Of a stretch of DNA of 64,000 nucleotides, positions 7,888-18,749 are shown in pieces (the first letter of the stretch is position 1; every line of letters starts with the position of its first letter). The DNA is from Arthrobacter sp. ISL-72 (GTDB lineage: Bacteria; Actinomycetota; Actinomycetes; Actinomycetales; Micrococcaceae): contig NZ_JAGGPP010000009.1 in the NCBI RefSeq assembly GCF_018613755.1, forward strand, positions 62,001-126,000, written 5' to 3'. The notes beneath the pieces were generated by a model that was not told the origin of the DNA, made no database searches, and worked only from the letters and a program-made list of their open reading frames with translations. Made by a program: the position numbers and the translations under genes.

Positions 7888-9447
7888 TCAGGCCTCGGCC
7901 GGTTCCTCGTACTTCGGGAAAATCGGGGCCGGAGCGGGAAGCTCGGTGCCGGGCACCAGCGGCGTGGCGATCGCCGCGAAACGGCGGGCGTCGCCGTCGG
8001 GCTGGCCGAGGGTCCCCAGAAGTGCGGCAGAGGCGTTGGGCATGACCGGCTGGACCAGGATCGCCACGATCCGGAGCACCTCAAGGGTCACGTACAGCAC
8101 GGTGTTCATGCGCTCGACGTCGGTCTTCCGCAGGACCCACGGCGCCTGCTCGGCGAAGTACGCGTTGGTGTCGCCCAACACGCCCCAGATCGCTTCCAGG
8201 GCGCGGCTGAATTCCTGCTTCTCGAAGGCGGCCCGGGCGGCGTCCAGAAGACCGTTGGCCTGGGCCAGCAGTGCTGAGTCCTCCGCAGTGAACCCGCCGG
8301 GAACCGGAACCCGGCCCTCGCAGTTCTTGGCGACCATGGACAGCGAGCGTTGTGCCAGGTTTCCGAAGTTGTTCGCAAGGTCCGAGTTCATCCGGCCCAC
8401 AATGGCTTCGTGGTTGTAGCTGCCGTCGGCACCGAACGGCACTTCGCGCAGGAAGAAGAAACGGACCTGGTCCAGGCCGTACTGGGCCACAAAGTCCGAC
8501 GGCGCCACGACGTTGCCCAGCGACTTGGACATTTTGACGCCGTTGTTGTGCAGGAAGCCGTGGATCATGATCCGCTTGGGCAGCTCGAGGCCTGCGCTCA
8601 TGAGGAACGCGGGCCAGTAGATGGCGTGGAAGCGGGAAATGTCCTTGCCGATCACGTGGACGTCGGCTGGCCAGTACTTCCGGAACGACTCGGAATCCGC
8701 ATCCGGGTAGCCCACGCCGGTGAGGTAATTGGTCAGCGCATCCACCCACACGTACATCACGTGCTTGTCGTTGCCCGGGACGGGAACGCCCCAGTCGAAC
8801 GTGGTGCGGCTGATGGAAAGGTCCTCCAGCCCGCGCCTGACGAAGCTGATGACCTCGTTGAAGCGGGACTGCGGGGCGCCGAATTCCGGCTGCGCCTCGT
8901 ACAGCGCCAGCAGTTTGTCCTGGTAAGCGGAGAGCCGGAAGAAATAGCTCTCCTCGGCCGTCCAGGTCAGTTCGGTGTCCGTCTCGCGGGAGTAGCGAAG
9001 GCCGTCTTCCTTGACGACGGTCTCGTCCTCAACGTAATAGGCTTCGTCGCGGACCGAGTACCAGCCTTCGTACTTCGACAGGTAGATGTCCCCGTTGGCC
9101 TCCATCTTCTTCCAGATGGCCTGGGACGCGGCGTAGTGGTCTTCGTCCGTGGTCCGGATGAACCGGTCATACGAGATACCGAGGTCGGCATGGGCAGCCT
9201 TGTAGATTTCGGCGTTCCGGTCGACTAGTTCCTTGGGCGTAATGCCTTCTTTTTCGGCCGCCTGGGCGATCTTCATGCCGTGCTCGTCGGTGCCGGTCAG
9301 GAAAAACACGTCGTAGCCGTCCAGGCGCTTGAACCGTGCCATCGCGTCGGTGGCAATGTACTCGTAGGCGTGGCCGATGTGCGGCACACCGTTGGGATAC
9401 GTGATGGCGGTGGTGATGTAGAACGGGGTCTGGGCTGAAGACGACAC
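7888..9447 (-). CDS. metG: Methionyl-tRNA synthetase
   Basis: Class I synthetase charging both initiator and elongator tRNA-Met. Length is 519 residues, the short zinc-free form usual in actinobacteria. [14 protein letters not shown] near 17-30 carries the HIGH motif and [10 protein letters not shown] the KMSKS loop. [10 protein letters not shown] is the typical connecting segment. The start codon is GTG with a purine-rich site (AAAAGG) about 12 nt upstream. It has its own gap on the upstream side (64 bp after the ABC transporter ATPase gene). Confidence 0.95.
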   Translation of the reverse strand: MSSSAQTPFYITTAITYPNGVPHIGHAYEYIATDAMARFKRLDGYDVFFLTGTDEHGMKIAQAAEKEGITPKELVDRNAEIYKAAHADLGISYDRFIRTTDEDHYAASQAIWKKMEANGDIYLSKYEGWYSVRDEAYYVEDETVVKEDGLRYSRETDTELTWTAEESYFFRLSAYQDKLLALYEAQPEFGAPQSRFNEVISFVRRGLEDLSISRTTFDWGVPVPGNDKHVMYVWVDALTNYLTGVGYPDADSESFRKYWPADVHVIGKDISRFHAIYWPAFLMSAGLELPKRIMIHGFLHNNGVKMSKSLGNVVAPSDFVAQYGLDQVRFFFLREVPFGADGSYNHEAIVGRMNSDLANNFGNLAQRSLSMVAKNCEGRVPVPGGFTAEDSALLAQANGLLDAARAAFEKQEFSRALEAIWGVLGDTNAYFAEQAPWVLRKTDVERMNTVLYVTLEVLRIVAILVQPVMPNASAALLGTLGQPDGDARRFAAIATPLVPGTELPAPAPIFPKYEEPAEA

Positions 9448-9511
9448 TCTGCGTAGTTACCTTTTTTCGGATGCGGTGGCGGGACCGGGAGCGCGGGACG
9501 CTACCCCTAAT

Positions 9512-10267
9512 CTAGATCAGTTCGGTCAGGGTATCGCTGAGCCGGACAAGTTCGTGGTCATGTGACGCCACCAGCACGGCGATCCCGTCGGACGTGGTGT
9601 CCTTCAGGATGCTGATGATGCGGTTGGCCGAGGTGCGGTCCAGGCTCGCCGTCGGCTCGTCGACCACCAGGACGCGCGTGCCAAGGATCAGGGCACGCGC
9701 GATTGCCACGCGCTGACGCTCACCGCCGGACAGCTGGGCCGGGCGGTGGCGCATGCGCCGCCCCAGTCCCACTAGGTCCAGGAGGTCCTTGGCCATGTCG
9801 CGGCGCTGGTCCACTTCGCCGTCGGGCACGGCCGGCAGCAGCACGTTCTCCAGGGCGCTCATGCCGTCAATGAGGGCGCCGCCCTGGTCGACGTAGCCGA
9901 TCAGCGCCCGGCGCCGGTCGGCGATTTCATCGTCGCCCATGCTCTCGAGCGACTGGCCTTCCCAGAAGACACGGCCCGACGTCGGCAGCGTGAGTCCCGC
10001 GCCGACGGTCAGGATGCTGGTCTTGCCCGATCCGCTTCTGCCGGCCACGCAGTGCATTTCTCCGGCGTGCAGGGTCAGGTCGAAGCCTTCGACAACGTTG
10101 ACGGCGTCGGCTCCGCCCTTCTGCCCGCCGTAGCGGATGGTGATGTTGCTCAGTTCCAGCGGGGTCCCGTGGTCCGCGGCCTTCAGGATGGTGTTGGCAC
10201 GCGTCTGGAGCGAGCCGTCCCCGGCCTCATCCTGGGGAATCCGGTCAAGATTCAGGTCGTTGTTCAT
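9512..10267 (-). CDS. ABC transporter ATP-binding protein, MacB/LolD type
   Basis: Cytoplasmic ATPase of 251 residues with all motifs in order. Walker A GRSGSGKTS is at about 76-84, Q loop YVDQGG at about 126, signature LSGGERQ at about 179-185, Walker B VLVVDEPTAS at about 199 and switch His in ASHDHE at about 236. The start chosen is the ATG at 10267, which overlaps the stop of the permease gene (ATGA). That overlap implies translational coupling to, and partnership with, that permease. The family usually drives mechanotransmission exporters rather than importers. Substrate unknown. Confidence 0.9.
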   Translation of the reverse strand: MNNDLNLDRIPQDEAGDGSLQTRANTILKAADHGTPLELSNITIRYGGQKGGADAVNVVEGFDLTLHAGEMHCVAGRSGSGKTSILTVGAGLTLPTSGRVFWEGQSLESMGDDEIADRRRALIGYVDQGGALIDGMSALENVLLPAVPDGEVDQRRDMAKDLLDLVGLGRRMRHRPAQLSGGERQRVAIARALILGTRVLVVDEPTASLDRTSANRIISILKDTTSDGIAVLVASHDHELVRLSDTLTELI

Positions 10268-13059
10268 TGGACCACTTTCGTTGCAATTGGAATCCAGCAA
10301 AGTACAGCCACGAGCCCGGCCAGGGCGGCCCAGAGCGCGGCATAGGGTGCGAGTACCAGCCCGATGGCGAGGGCGCCGACCACGCCGAGCGGCAGGGCGA
10401 TCGTGCCCACGAGGGCGTTTTCGAACAGCCGGACCTGGCCCAGCATGTCCGGGTTCCAGCCCATGGCCTTGAGCGTGCCAAGGTACTGGCGCTTGGCCTG
10501 CAGCTCAAAGCGTCCGGTGACGAGCGTCAGGACCAGGCCCACGGCAACACCCGAGAGCGCCAGGATGATGCTTGGCAGCGTCACGCTCGCTGCGGCCAGT
10601 CCGCTCAGGGCGCTCGCCCCGGCGGCACGCGGGATGTCGATCAGCAGGGCAATCAGGCCGCCGACAGCGGCGCCGAAGACACCCACCGCCACGGCCAGCG
10701 AGATGGTGTTGAACTTGTTCGTGCTCAGCTGGCGGTTGGCGAACGTGAGCGGGGAATCGACGGCGATCAGCCGCTCGTCGTGCTGCGGCTCCTGGTCCAC
10801 CTCGTCCCGGTGCCTCAGCTGCCCGGCCGCGAAGTAGGCTGCGGCGGCGTAGAGAACCAGCACGGAAGCGGAGACGATGACCGTTGCCACGTTCCAGCTG
10901 ACCAGGCTCAGGATGATGCCGGCAGCGGCCAGGAGGGCCGCGCCCACACCGAACTCGGCCAGCACCCAGCTGCGGATCCGCTTCTGTGTCCAGCCCATGG
11001 CCCGGAGGGTGCCGGCTTCGACGCGCCGCTGGCGGATGTAGCTGACGGTGGACGCTCCCGTGAGCAGGGCTGCCCCGATCAGGGTGAGGAACAGCAGCGT
11101 CAGGTTGGTGCCTGTCAGTGAGCCGGACACGGCGTCGGCGGCGTCCTGGCGGACCCATGACTGTGTGACGGTGCCCAGTGCGGACTCCTTGCCGGCGTCG
11201 TCCTTGGAGTAGCCGGGGACGAAGATGTTGGCGTCTTCACGGGCGGAGCCGGCAACAACAGTTGCCTCCAGGCCCATGTCCCGGATTTCGTCGGCGAGCT
11301 GTTCGACCTCCGGCTGCGACTGCTTCCAGCTGCCGGGTGCCTTGGCACGGACCCGGACGGCGTCGATGACGGAAGCGTTCTGTTCGTATCCCCGGGCGGC
11401 GGCAAGGCCGTAGTAGTCGGTGATGGCGCCGGCGGACTGGCTGACCAGGCCCGTGGCGCTCAGCGACGGCTTGAGTTCGGTGTTCTCGACCTTCTTGCCG
11501 TCAGCGTCCTCCGTCAAGGTGAGCGGCGCGGGATCGTAGCCGCCCAGCGGCAGCCTGTTGATGTCTCCGGCCGCCTTCTGGACATTGTCGGCGTCGAACG
11601 TGCCGTAGACCATGGCGAGCGGTGCGGCGACCTTCGTGCCGGTCTCGAGGCTTTCGCGGTAGGAGCGTTCGTCGACGGGCTCGCGCTGGGTCTGGTCCAC
11701 CGGCGCGCCGCCGGTCCCCTTCTCGGGAAGGCGGTTGACGGTGACCCACTCCCCCGGCGTGGCGGTCTTGTCCACGGCGCCGTTACCGGCGGTGGAGCCG
11801 TCCGAGTACTTGGGGGCGGAAGCGAAGTCGGTGCTCCAGGTGGCCGGGTTGTACAGGCCCTGGCTGAAGTTGCCGGTGTTTCCCAGAAGCTGGGAGTAGT
11901 CCTGCGATCCCGGCCAGGACAGTGCGAACGGCGACTTGGAAACGAACGGCAGGTAGTCCTTGTCCAGCGACTTGGTGACCGTCCCGACGTCCTTGACCAC
12001 GTTGCCCGCGTCGTCGATTTCCTCGATCTTGACGGAGTACTTGAGGTCCAGGGAGGTGCCGGAGCGGACGATCAGCGGGATGGCCTGGGAGTCGGCGGTG
12101 AGCTGGCCGTCGCGCTTTGCCTGCTGGTACTGGGTCATCAGCGGAGCCCAGTACTTGAGCTTGACGCCGAGGAAGTCCGGTCCTTCCTGGAGCTCCTCCA
12201 TGCTGATGCCCGTGGTGAACAGGCTCTCGAAGTGCCGGCCGATGGCACCTGCGTTGCGGGCGTCTGCGGGCGGCGCCTTTTCCAGCGGTGCTAGGAAGTC
12301 ACCGGCGCTTCCGAGGAGGGCACGCTCGGACACGGGGTCCACCGCGACCACGGATTCAGTCACCTGCGGCGCCAGCGGAAGCGACACGGAGAGGTTGAAG
12401 AGATTGTGTTCGGAGCCGCCCGCAGGGGCCGGGAACTTGATGCCCGTTTCCCCCTCGGCGCCTGCGATCCGGATGCTCTTGCCGCCGGCGGTCTGCTCTT
12501 CGACGAGCCGGGCCTTGCCGAGGGAACCTTCGGCCATTGACTTGAACAGCGTCTGTTCGGACTGGCCGTCCGAGCTGACGGCGCTGGCGGTCAGGCGGTA
12601 CTTTTTCGCCTGGTCGGTGAGGACCGATTCCGCTGCCGGCCACTTGCTGGGATCGGTACCGCCGGGCTGCCCGGTAGTGGCCGTGCCCACGAGCCCGGCA
12701 TTGAATCCCAGGTAGTCCATGGCGTCAAGCCGCGGGGATTCAAGGTTCTGCGAGACGCGGGACACCAGGCTGATGGGAGCGGCCACGGAGGTCCCGGAGA
12801 GCTTCCTGATGGAGTCCAGCTGATCGAAGCTGATGCCTCCCTGGCCGGTGGCGATTTCAGGCTGCATCAGCGCTCCGCCGGAACCTGCCTTGGCCTGGAC
12901 CAGGATGTCGTAGAGGCCGCGGGAATTCTGGTCGACAGTTCGGTTGAGGGCCGCCTGAGACTGGCCCTGGATGAGGACGGACAGGCACATGGCGACGATC
13001 AAAATGGCCGCGGTCAGCAAAAGCACGCGGCTTCTGATGAACCTCTGGACGGCGTTCAT
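10264..13059 (-). CDS. FtsX/MacB-type ABC transporter permease with very large extracytoplasmic domain
   Basis: 931 residues. One N-terminal membrane helix (about 10-30) is followed by an extracytoplasmic region of roughly 600 residues. The C-terminal part has helices carrying two FtsX-like modules, each with the conserved GTLRAMGW/GTLKAMGW turn (EAGTLRAMGWTQKRI and YLGTLKAMGWNPDML). Both halves of the transporter thus sit in one chain, so one permease gene plus the adjacent ATPase may suffice. Proteins of this shape export or extract lipids or peptides, or control cell-wall hydrolases. The cargo cannot be told. The start is the ATG at 13059 with GGGAG upstream. The preceding 200 bp holds the serA terminator and presumably its promoter. 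Confidence 0.85.
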   Translation of the reverse strand: MNAVQRFIRSRVLLLTAAILIVAMCLSVLIQGQSQAALNRTVDQNSRGLYDILVQAKAGSGGALMQPEIATGQGGISFDQLDSIRKLSGTSVAAPISLVSRVSQNLESPRLDAMDYLGFNAGLVGTATTGQPGGTDPSKWPAAESVLTDQAKKYRLTASAVSSDGQSEQTLFKSMAEGSLGKARLVEEQTAGGKSIRIAGAEGETGIKFPAPAGGSEHNLFNLSVSLPLAPQVTESVVAVDPVSERALLGSAGDFLAPLEKAPPADARNAGAIGRHFESLFTTGISMEELQEGPDFLGVKLKYWAPLMTQYQQAKRDGQLTADSQAIPLIVRSGTSLDLKYSVKIEEIDDAGNVVKDVGTVTKSLDKDYLPFVSKSPFALSWPGSQDYSQLLGNTGNFSQGLYNPATWSTDFASAPKYSDGSTAGNGAVDKTATPGEWVTVNRLPEKGTGGAPVDQTQREPVDERSYRESLETGTKVAAPLAMVYGTFDADNVQKAAGDINRLPLGGYDPAPLTLTEDADGKKVENTELKPSLSATGLVSQSAGAITDYYGLAAARGYEQNASVIDAVRVRAKAPGSWKQSQPEVEQLADEIRDMGLEATVVAGSAREDANIFVPGYSKDDAGKESALGTVTQSWVRQDAADAVSGSLTGTNLTLLFLTLIGAALLTGASTVSYIRQRRVEAGTLRAMGWTQKRIRSWVLAEFGVGAALLAAAGIILSLVSWNVATVIVSASVLVLYAAAAYFAAGQLRHRDEVDQEPQHDERLIAVDSPLTFANRQLSTNKFNTISLAVAVGVFGAAVGGLIALLIDIPRAAGASALSGLAAASVTLPSIILALSGVAVGLVLTLVTGRFELQAKRQYLGTLKAMGWNPDMLGQVRLFENALVGTIALPLGVVGALAIGLVLAPYAALWAALAGLVAVLCWIPIATKVVQ

Positions 13060-13142
13060 TGGGCTCCCTGAAAGCTGAATTGCGTGAGCGCACACCTCAT
13101 TCCACACCTAATGGATGTGAAGGCGTCCCCTGCCGGGTGTGC

Positions 13143-13210
13143 AAAAAATAATGGCCGGTCTGCCGGCCGGATCCGAAAAACGGACCCAGCCATTGTACGC
13201 AGACCGGCCA
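13143..13210 (-). terminator. serA Rho-independent terminator
   Basis: TGGCCGGTCTGC (13152-13163) pairs with GCAGACCGGCCA (13199-13210). An inner small stem TCCG-AAAAA-CGGA lies in the loop. On the minus strand the stem is followed by TTATTTTTTG, giving a U tract. It lies 57 bp after the serA stop. Confidence 0.8.
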
Positions 13211-13266
13211 ATCATACGTGGCAGAAGTTAACCTCTGTCACGTGAGTTCACCGGATGGACGGCATA

Positions 13267-14856
13267 TTAGTCTTCGAGGTCGACTTCGCGCACCATGTCC
13301 GCGCCGATGCCCGCCTTGATGGCGTCGAGGACCTGCTGCGGAACCGAGCTGTCAATGGTCAGGAGGGCCAGGACCTGGCCGCCCTCAGCCTGGCGCGCAA
13401 CCTGCATGCCCGCGATGTTGATGTTGTTCATGCCCAGGATGTGGCCGATCGTGCCGATCACGCCGGGGCGGTCGGCGTAGGCCACCACCACGAGGTGTTC
13501 GCTGATGGGGATTTCCACCTCGTAGCCGTTGACGCCCACGAGCTTTTGGATCTGCTTGGGGCCGGTCAGGGTTCCGGCCACGGAGATCTGGCTGCCGTCG
13601 CTCAGCGCGCCGCGCAGGGTCAGGACGTTGCGGTACGACTCGGTGTCCGGGGTGGTGATGAGGCGGACGTTGATGCCGCGCTGCTCGGCTATGACCGGAG
13701 CGTTGACGTAGGAGACCTGTTCGGTGACGACGTCGGCGAAGATGCCCTTCAGCGCGGCCAGTTCCAGCACCTTGACGTCAAGCGCGGAAATTTCACCGGC
13801 TACTTCAACGTCGAACTGGGTCAGGGAGGCGTGGGTCAGCGCGGTGAAGATGCGGCCCAGCTTCTCGATCAGCGGGATGCCCGGGCGGACGTCCGGGGCG
13901 ATGACGCCGCCGGCCACGTTCACTGCGTCGGGAACCAGTTCGCCGGCCAGGGCCAGTCGGACCGACTTGGCCACGGAGACGCCGGCCTTTTCCTGCGCTT
14001 CGTCGGTTGATGCGCCAAGGTGCGGCGTCACCACCACGTTGTCCATTTCGAAGAACGGCAGGTCGGTACTGGGTTCCTTGACGAACACGTCGACGCCGGC
14101 GCCGGCGATTTCGCCGTCCTTCAGGGCAGCGTGCAGAGCTTCCTCGTCCACCAGGCCGCCGCGGGCAACGTTGATGACGTAGGCGGTCTTCTTCATCTTC
14201 TTGAACGCCTCGGCGCCGAGCATGCCCACCGTTTCGGGCGTCTTGGGCATGTGGATGGTGATGAAGTCGGATTGCGCCAGCAGTTCGTCGAGGGTCACCA
14301 GCTGCACGCCGAGCTGGGCGGCGCGGGCGGAGGTGATGTAGGGATCGTAGGCCAGGATCTTGGTGTCGAAGCCCTTCAAGCGGGCAGCGACCAGGGCGCC
14401 GATGCGGCCCAGTCCGATGATGCCGATCTTTTTCTCGTAGAGTTCAATGCCGGTGTACTTGGAACGCTTCCATTCGCCGTCCTTGAGCGCGGCACTGGCC
14501 TGCGGAATGTGGCGGGCGAGGCTCAGGATGTGGCCCACCGTGAGTTCGGCGGCGGAGACGATGTTCGACGTCGGCGCGTTGACCACCATGACACCGGCCT
14601 GGGTGGCGGCCTTGATGTCGACGTTGTCCAGGCCGACGCCGGCGCGGGCGATGACCTTGAGGTTCTTGGCCGCGGCGATGGCCTCGGCGTCCACCTGGGT
14701 GGCTGAACGGACCAGGATTGCGTCAACATCCGCGATGGCAGACAGCAGCTGGGAACGGTCGGCGCCATCGGTCTGGCGGATTTCAAAGTCCGGGCCGAGG
14801 GCCTCGACTGTGGCGGGTGAAAGTTCTTCGGCGAGCAGTACTACGGGTTTTGACAC
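13267..14856 (-). CDS. serA: D-3-phosphoglycerate dehydrogenase
   Basis: First step of serine synthesis: 3-phosphoglycerate to 3-phosphohydroxypyruvate with NAD. Length is 529 residues, the long form with three parts. The substrate/NAD domains have GIIGLGRIG near 145-153, NVARGGLVDEEAL with the catalytic Arg, and VVTPHLGAST with the catalytic His. An intervening (ASB) domain follows, then a C-terminal ACT domain (from about 455, containing DRPGVIGTIGHILGMNNINI) that normally mediates serine feedback inhibition. A U-tract terminator follows it and the ilvC hairpin precedes it, so it appears monocistronic. Confidence 0.95.
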   Translation of the reverse strand: MSKPVVLLAEELSPATVEALGPDFEIRQTDGADRSQLLSAIADVDAILVRSATQVDAEAIAAAKNLKVIARAGVGLDNVDIKAATQAGVMVVNAPTSNIVSAAELTVGHILSLARHIPQASAALKDGEWKRSKYTGIELYEKKIGIIGLGRIGALVAARLKGFDTKILAYDPYITSARAAQLGVQLVTLDELLAQSDFITIHMPKTPETVGMLGAEAFKKMKKTAYVINVARGGLVDEEALHAALKDGEIAGAGVDVFVKEPSTDLPFFEMDNVVVTPHLGASTDEAQEKAGVSVAKSVRLALAGELVPDAVNVAGGVIAPDVRPGIPLIEKLGRIFTALTHASLTQFDVEVAGEISALDVKVLELAALKGIFADVVTEQVSYVNAPVIAEQRGINVRLITTPDTESYRNVLTLRGALSDGSQISVAGTLTGPKQIQKLVGVNGYEVEIPISEHLVVVAYADRPGVIGTIGHILGMNNINIAGMQVARQAEGGQVLALLTIDSSVPQQVLDAIKAGIGADMVREVDLED

Positions 14857-14910
14857 GGCTGATCCTCTGCGTTGCAGTCCTGGGGATAAATCAAGTCTAG
14901 GCTGACGGAA

Positions 14911-14946
14911 AGGCCGGGCTCACATTGTTAAGTGTGAACCCGGCCT
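14911..14946 (-). terminator. ilvBNC operon terminator
   Basis: AGGCCGGGCTCACA pairs with TGTGAACCCGGCCT with one G-U pair. It is located 36 bp past the ilvC stop and before the serA promoter region. Confidence 0.7.
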
Positions 14947-14982
14947 CATTGTTGGCTCTGCCTGGCGGCTGAACGGCCGGGC

Positions 14983-16116
<1,134 letters not shown>

Positions 16117-16128
16117 TTACGCTGTGCT

Positions 16129-16641
16129 TTACGCGGAGCGTAGGGCCCTGTCACTCATGGAGCGGGATCCCCGTCCAACGGCCAAGGTGCCGGACTGCAC
16201 GATTTCGCGGATACCGAAAGGCTCCAGCACCGACAGGAGTGCCGTGAGCTTTTCGGGGTGGCCGGTTGCTTCAATGACCACCGAGTCTGTGGAGACGTCG
16301 ACCACTGAAGCACGGAACAGGTCTGCAGCCTGGGTCACCTGCAGGCGTGTTGCGGCGTCCGCACGTACCTTGACCAGGATGTGGTCTCGCTGTACGGAAG
16401 ATTCTGAGGTCAGTTCAACAATCTTGATCACGTTGACCAGTTTGTTCAACTGCTTGGTGACCTGTTCGATCAGGTCACCATCGGCGTCGACGACGACGGT
16501 CATCCGGGACATGCCCGGAACTTCCGTCGGGCCGACGGCCAGGGAATTGATGTTGAAGGCTCGGCGCGCGAAGAGGCTCGCGACTCGGGTCAGCACACCG
16601 GGTTTGTCTTCGACCAGAACGGACAGCGTGTGGCGGCTCAT
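16129..16641 (-). CDS. ilvN: Acetolactate synthase small (regulatory) subunit
   Basis: Regulatory subunit of acetohydroxyacid synthase that binds the catalytic IlvB and confers feedback inhibition by valine. Length is 170 residues. The N-terminal ACT domain begins SRHTLSVLVEDKPGVLTRVASLFARR, with NINSLAVGPTE typical of IlvN. A C-terminal second ACT-like domain follows. The start is the ATG at 16641, 2 bp after the ilvB stop. The Shine-Dalgarno GAGGAGGA lies inside the last codons of ilvB, implying coupled translation and a fixed subunit ratio. Confidence 0.95.
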   Translation of the reverse strand: MSRHTLSVLVEDKPGVLTRVASLFARRAFNINSLAVGPTEVPGMSRMTVVVDADGDLIEQVTKQLNKLVNVIKIVELTSESSVQRDHILVKVRADAATRLQVTQAADLFRASVVDVSTDSVVIEATGHPEKLTALLSVLEPFGIREIVQSGTLAVGRGSRSMSDRALRSA

Positions 16642-16643
16642 GA

Positions 16644-18545
16644 TCAGTCCTCCTCTTCCCATTCCGGGGTCATGTTGCGGGCGACCTGGATCTGGTCGTT
16701 GCTCACTCCGGCCGGCACCATCGGCCACACCATGGAGTCGGGGCTCACCACGAAGTCGATGACCACGGGGCGGTCATTGATCTCAAGGGCCTTCTGGATG
16801 GTGGCGTCGATGTCCTCGTCGCGCTCGCACCGGAAGGACGCGCAGCCGTAGGCCTCGCCCAGTTTCACGAAGTCCGGGATGCGGACCGTCTCGTGGCCGG
16901 TGTTCAGGTCAGTGTTGGAGTAGCGGCCCTCGTAGAAGAGGGTCTGCCACTGGCGCACCATGCCCAGCGATGAGTTGTTGATGACGGCAACCTTGATGGG
17001 AATCTTGTTGATGGCGCAGGTGGCCAGTTCCTGGTTGGTCATCTGGAAGCAGCCGTCACCATCGATGGCCCAGACCACACGGTCCGGTTCACCCACCTTG
17101 GCACCCATGGCCGCCGGAACCGCGTAGCCCATGGTGCCCGCACCGCCCGAGTTCAGCCAGGCATGGGGGCGTTCGTACTTGATGAACTGTGCAGCCCACA
17201 TCTGGTGCTGGCCGACCCCGGCCACGTAGATTCCTTCGGGGCCGGTGAGGGCGCCGATCCGCTCGATGACGCGCTGCGGTGCGGTGAGGCCGTCCTCGGG
17301 CTCCGTCCAGCCCAGCGGGTACGTGTCCTTCAGGTTGTTCAGGAACGTCCACCAATTGTCCAGGTCCGGCTTGCCGGAAACATCGAACTGCGTCTTCACG
17401 GCTTCGGTGAGCTCCGGAATGATCTCCTTGACGGAGCCCACGATCGGAACATCCGCAGTGCGGTTCTTGGAAATCTCGGCAGGATCGATGTCGGCGTGGA
17501 TCACCTTCGCGTTCGGAGCGAACGTCTTGAGGACACCGGTCACCCGGTCGTCGAAACGGGCGCCGAGCGTGATCAGCAGGTCGGACTGCTGCAGGGCGGT
17601 CACGGCCGAAACCGTGCCGTGCATGCCGGGCATGCCGACGTGCTGCGGGTGCGAGTCCGGGAACACTCCGCGGGCCATCAGCGTGGTGACCACCGGCGCG
17701 CCGGTGATTTCGGCAAGTTCGCGCAGTTCCGCCGAAGCATGCGCCTTAACCACGCCGCCGCCGACATAGAGCACGGGCTTGCTTGCCGCGGCGATCAGCT
17801 TCGCTGCTTCGCGGACCTGCTTGTTGTGGCCGCGGACCACCGGACGGTATCCGGGGAGGTCGATCTTCGGCGGCCAGGAGAACGTCATCTGGCCCTGCTG
17901 GGCGTCCTTGGCAACATCCACAAGCACCGGGCCGGGACGGCCTGTGGACGCAAGGTGGAAGGCTTCGGCCATGACATGCGGGATGTCATTCGGGTCCGTT
18001 ACCAGGAACGAGTGCTTGGTGATCGGCATGGTGATGCCGACGATGTCCGCTTCCTGGAAAGCGTCGGTTCCAATGACTCCGCTGGACACCTGGCCGGTGA
18101 TGGCCACGAGCGGCACGGAGTCCATATGCGCATCCATGATGGCGGTAACGAGGTTGGTGGCTCCCGGGCCGGAGGTGGCAATACAAACGCCAACCCGCCC
18201 GGTAACCATGGCGTAGCCTTGCGCGGCGTGGCCGGCTCCCTGTTCGTGACGGACCAGGACGTGATTCATCCTGGAGGCCATCAAGGGGTCATAGGTGGGC
18301 AGGATCGCGCCACCGGGCAAACCAAAAATATCGTCCACGCCGAGTTCTTCGAGCGAGCGGACAATTGCTTGCGAACCGGTCATCACCGTCGGGGGTACGA
18401 CGTTGTTCGGTCCAAGGACAGGAGAGGCGGCAGCAGCGTGGTCGACGCCGGCATCGGCCGTGCGGTCGGCGCGTTCCGGAGCCTTGGGGGCTCCAGCGGA
18501 CTTTGTAGCCATCAGCGAGGGGCTGATCGGCGATCCTTTGCTCAT
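16644..18545 (-). CDS. ilvB: Acetolactate synthase large (catalytic) subunit
   Basis: ThDP-, FAD- and Mg-dependent enzyme forming acetolactate or acetohydroxybutyrate from pyruvate, the committed step of Val/Ile/Leu synthesis. Length is 633 residues, including an N-terminal Ala/Pro-rich extension of about 50. The ThDP glutamate is in the [16 protein letters not shown] segment. [18 protein letters not shown] plus [11 protein letters not shown] form the ThDP/Mg motif. The ATG at 18545 is preceded by AAGGAAG. Expression is controlled by the leader peptide and attenuator directly upstream, and ilvN and ilvC follow in the same operon. Confidence 0.96.
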   Translation of the reverse strand: MSKGSPISPSLMATKSAGAPKAPERADRTADAGVDHAAAASPVLGPNNVVPPTVMTGSQAIVRSLEELGVDDIFGLPGGAILPTYDPLMASRMNHVLVRHEQGAGHAAQGYAMVTGRVGVCIATSGPGATNLVTAIMDAHMDSVPLVAITGQVSSGVIGTDAFQEADIVGITMPITKHSFLVTDPNDIPHVMAEAFHLASTGRPGPVLVDVAKDAQQGQMTFSWPPKIDLPGYRPVVRGHNKQVREAAKLIAAASKPVLYVGGGVVKAHASAELRELAEITGAPVVTTLMARGVFPDSHPQHVGMPGMHGTVSAVTALQQSDLLITLGARFDDRVTGVLKTFAPNAKVIHADIDPAEISKNRTADVPIVGSVKEIIPELTEAVKTQFDVSGKPDLDNWWTFLNNLKDTYPLGWTEPEDGLTAPQRVIERIGALTGPEGIYVAGVGQHQMWAAQFIKYERPHAWLNSGGAGTMGYAVPAAMGAKVGEPDRVVWAIDGDGCFQMTNQELATCAINKIPIKVAVINNSSLGMVRQWQTLFYEGRYSNTDLNTGHETVRIPDFVKLGEAYGCASFRCERDEDIDATIQKALEINDRPVVIDFVVSPDSMVWPMVPAGVSNDQIQVARNMTPEWEEED

Positions 18546-18614
18546 CGGACTCTTCCTTAGTAAATCTTGAATTGGGGCGGTGCTGCATGAAGGCTGAAGC
18601 TGTTGTCACACTGG

Positions 18615-18656
18615 AAAATAAAAAAACCCCTCAGCCTGGCGGCTCTTCGAGGGGTT
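18615..18656 (-). terminator. Attenuator terminator of the ilvBNC leader
   Basis: AACCCCTC (18656-18649) pairs with GAGGGGTT (18632-18625). An inner AGCC-GCCA-GGCT stem sits between them. The structure is followed on the minus strand by TTTTTTTATTTT. This classical intrinsic terminator lies 70 bp before the ilvB start codon and 28 bp after the leader peptide stop. It should therefore stop transcription before ilvB when the leader is translated freely. Confidence 0.85.
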
Positions 18657-18667
18657 GCGCGTGACAG

Positions 18668-18734
18668 TTCGTTACCAGTCGGGCTATGGAGCCACGCGCT
18701 TGGTAAGTACGACGACGGCGCCGACGGTAACGAA
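18668..18734 (-). promoter_or_regulatory. Leader RNA pairing region of the ilv attenuator
   Basis: TTCGTTACC inside leader codons 4-6 (18734-18726) is perfectly complementary to GGTAACGAA just after the leader stop (18676-18668), giving a 9-bp pause hairpin. GTGGCTC at the leader end can alternatively pair with GAGCCGC in the terminator, with one G-U pair. That would be an antiterminator candidate. The roles are inferred from complementarity only. Confidence 0.6.
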
Positions 18735-18743
18735 TGCGATCAT
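18684..18743 (-). CDS. ilvBNC leader peptide, 19 residues
   Basis: A short reading frame MIAFVTVGAVVVLTKRVAP followed by TAG. It has six Val, one Leu and one Ile, with GTC-GTC-GTA-CTT as codons 10-13. It lies between a TTGACA promoter element and an intrinsic terminator ahead of ilvB. This is the composition expected of a branched-chain attenuation peptide: ribosomes stalled at Val/Leu codons prevent the terminator from forming. Attenuation of ilvBNC by such a peptide is established in Corynebacterium glutamicum. No close ribosome-binding site is seen (GAGGG lies 12 nt away). With the promoter as placed, the mRNA would begin at or very near the ATG, so the peptide may be leaderless. Confidence 0.8.
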   Translation of the reverse strand: MIAFVTVGAVVVLTKRVAP

Positions 18744-18749
18744 GCGTTC

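Noticed and set aside
10368..13059. Reading the large permease as two fused genes or a frameshifted pair
   Set aside because: The frame is continuous, and both FtsX modules and the outer domain are in order. Nothing indicates a join.
17163..18560. A 465-codon plus-strand frame over ilvB
   Set aside because: Antisense to ilvB, with no protein-like motifs.
18289..18609. A 106-codon minus-strand frame overlapping the ilvB start
   Set aside because: Out of frame with ilvB and crossing the attenuator region. The short leader peptide at 18684-18743 explains the upstream region far better.
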